A stretch of 45,166 bases of DNA from NCBI GenBank assembly GCA_003427395.1, contig BFEA01000164.1, positions 1,416,672 to 1,461,837 of the forward strand. Reading direction: 5' to 3'. Shown piece by piece: positions 43,678-45,166 of the stretch (position 1 is its first letter; each line of letters opens with the position of its first letter). The notes below the pieces were generated by a model. The model had not been told where the DNA came from. It searched no databases and was given only the letters and a program-made list of their open reading frames with translations. Origin of the DNA: Chara braunii. Taxonomy: Eukaryota > Streptophyta > Charophyceae > Charales > Characeae. Position numbers and translations under genes: made by a program.

Positions 43678-45166
43678 GGCCAGTGGAAGTACTAGCTGCT
43701 TCTACTCAAGATGAAGTAGGATTGATACCCTCCCCACTTCATGACAAGGCCAAGGCTAATGACCCCTTAGTCGCCCCGCAGACACAACTAGACCAAACTA
43801 TGCTCTGTACGTTAGATGTGTCTGAAGCCTTAGAAGACTTGGAGAGTGAGTGGTCAAACAAGGACCCTCGCGAGTCTTGGGTGGCGCTGAGGAAAGGTCC
43901 TAGAGGGGAACATTTCGTGGTGGAAGTCGATGTAGGAGGCCGCAAATGTGGTGCCTTCATAGACATAGGCTCCACGCGGAATTACATAAGTCGCGACTGT
44001 TTGGAAAGGCTGCACCTACAGGACCGGGTACGGCACCCTAGTAGACCTGTAGCATCTACTTTGGCCAAGAAGGAGCGCATGATTGTAACAGACTACATCA
44101 AGGACGTAGTCTGTACCTTCTCCTATGGAGGAGGTGAGCTTAACCATAAGATCTCGTTCTTGGTTAGCGACGACTTGCCATTCGAAATGTTGTTAGGCAT
44201 GTACTACCTCGAAGTCGCTAAGCCCCAATTTGACTGGGAGAAGAAGGTGCTCAAGCATAAGTTGCCCGATGGCCGAACTGTTAGATTGACGAAGTTCAAG
44301 GCCAATAGTATTATAGATACCTATGGCTGCTTGTGCGCATCAGCGTTCTACAACTACTATAAGCAGAACCAAGAGGAGGGTATGTACCTTGTTTATGTCT
44401 TAGAGAAGGGGAAGGCTGTTAAAACACCCCCGGAGATAGAACGCGTCGTTGCTAAGTTCCCTGATCTGTTCGAGGAGCCCACAGGAGATGTGGAAAGGGA
44501 AGTTGTCCACGCTATAGAAATCACTCCAGGGAGTAAGACCCCAAAGGGAAGGATCTATAGGATGGCCCTCGCCGAGTTAGATGAACTTCGGCGACAGCTT
44601 AAGGAGGTGACAGAGAAGGGTTGGATTCGGCCTAGTACTTCCCCTTACGGTTCACCCGTGCTATTCGTACCAAAGAAGGGGGGTACTTTGAGGATGTGCA
44701 TTGATTATAGAGGCCTCAATGCCATCACTGTGAAAAACGCAGAGCCTCTACCTCGCATAGACGACCTATTGGATAGGGTGCAGGGATGCAAGTACTATAG
44801 CAAGATAGACTTAAATCCGGATATCACCAGATCACAATAAGACCTGAGGACCAACACAAGACAGCTTTTCAGACTCGTTATGGTCTGTATGAGTTTGTAC
44901 TGATGCCCTTTGGTCTTTGTAATGCGCCGGGTACGTTCCAGCACGCTATGTATCGGATCTTCCATGACCATTTAGATAAGTTTGCCGTGGTATACCTTGA
45001 CGACATTCTGATCTTTAGTAAGTCTGCCGAGGAGCACGCACAACATGTTGAGACAGTCCTCTCACTCCTGCGAGAACACAAGTATAAGGTCAACTTAGAG
45101 AAGTGTGAATTTGGTCGCACTAAGATACTATACTTGGGTCATGAAGTATCCGCGGAGGGAATTAGG
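43662..45166 (+). pseudogene. Protease-reverse transcriptase, partial
   Basis: The frame opens at 43662, overlapping the gag end by about 15 bases in another register. Protease: [12 protein letters not shown] (active-site Asp present, Ile where Ser/Thr is usual) and [14 protein letters not shown] linker with [11 protein letters not shown] leads to the [37 protein letters not shown] and YSKIDL. A missing A in the run at 44813-44815 shifts the frame and causes the stop at 44838-44840. In the next register (from 44816) RT continues without a stop to the window edge: YHQI, MPFGLCNAPGTF, catalytic YLDD at 44993-45004 and KCEFGRTKILYLGHEVS. A single-base error in sequence or assembly could explain the shift. 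Confidence 0.9.

Larger units (their letters stand above)
39508..45166 (+). mobile_element. Ty3/gypsy element, 5' part, runs off right edge
   Basis: LTR about 39508-40517, PBS-like site at 40520, a 1.4-kb leader, gag, zinc knuckle, protease and RT, cut by the window edge inside the RT. Its LTR family is the same as that at 372-1287 (inverted). The coding frames carry stops and at least three frameshifts, but the domains are better preserved than in the minus-strand element. Confidence 0.85.

Overview
This is a eukaryotic nuclear scaffold fragment that holds almost nothing but transposable elements and their debris. It carries Ty3/gypsy (Metaviridae-type) LTR retrotransposons with chromodomain-type C-termini, primer-binding sites resembling the 3' end of initiator tRNA-Met, short terminal-inverted-repeat DNA elements, long (CT)n and (TA)n microsatellites, and three stretches of N. 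The element types fit a land-plant or charophyte-alga genome. Chara braunii is my best guess from general impression, but nothing in the window proves it. I see no bacterial genes, rRNA, tRNA or CRISPR array, and no intact host gene.

Layout. 1-1290: minus-strand LTR and PBS of a retroelement running off the left edge. 4118-6229: a 2.1-kb element with perfect 18-bp inverted ends and a 3-bp target duplication. 6.3-9.6 kb: short tandem repeats, a coding-like minus-strand scrap and one copy of a dispersed repeat. 9.7-14.1 kb: the pol half (RT, RNase H, integrase, chromodomain) of a minus-strand Ty3 element, with a 424-bp TIR element inserted in its RT. 14.5-23.8 kb: a nearly complete plus-strand Ty3 element with both LTRs. 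23.8-26.25 kb: a minus-strand gag, zinc knuckle and protease remnant, which I read as the missing 5' half of the 9.7-14.1 kb element; the plus-strand element then sits inside its protease. 27.2-32.7 kb: a divergent inverted-repeat pair around microsatellites and a 311-N gap. 33-39.5 kb: two-copy tandem duplications and two unrecognised coding-like frames. 39.5 kb to the right edge: a plus-strand Ty3 element (LTR, PBS, gag, zinc knuckle, protease, RT) of the same LTR family as the one at the left edge.

Every retroelement coding region is broken by frameshifts, stop codons or loss of catalytic residues, so none looks autonomous as assembled. Single-base frameshifts could be partly assembly error; the 86-bp perfect repeat around a single N at 41053 is almost certainly an assembly join. 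The most informative observations are the nesting order, the two TIR elements with target duplications, the shared LTR family at the two window edges, and the recurrence of exactly two-copy tandem duplications (27 to 350 bp). I found no convincing new biological system.
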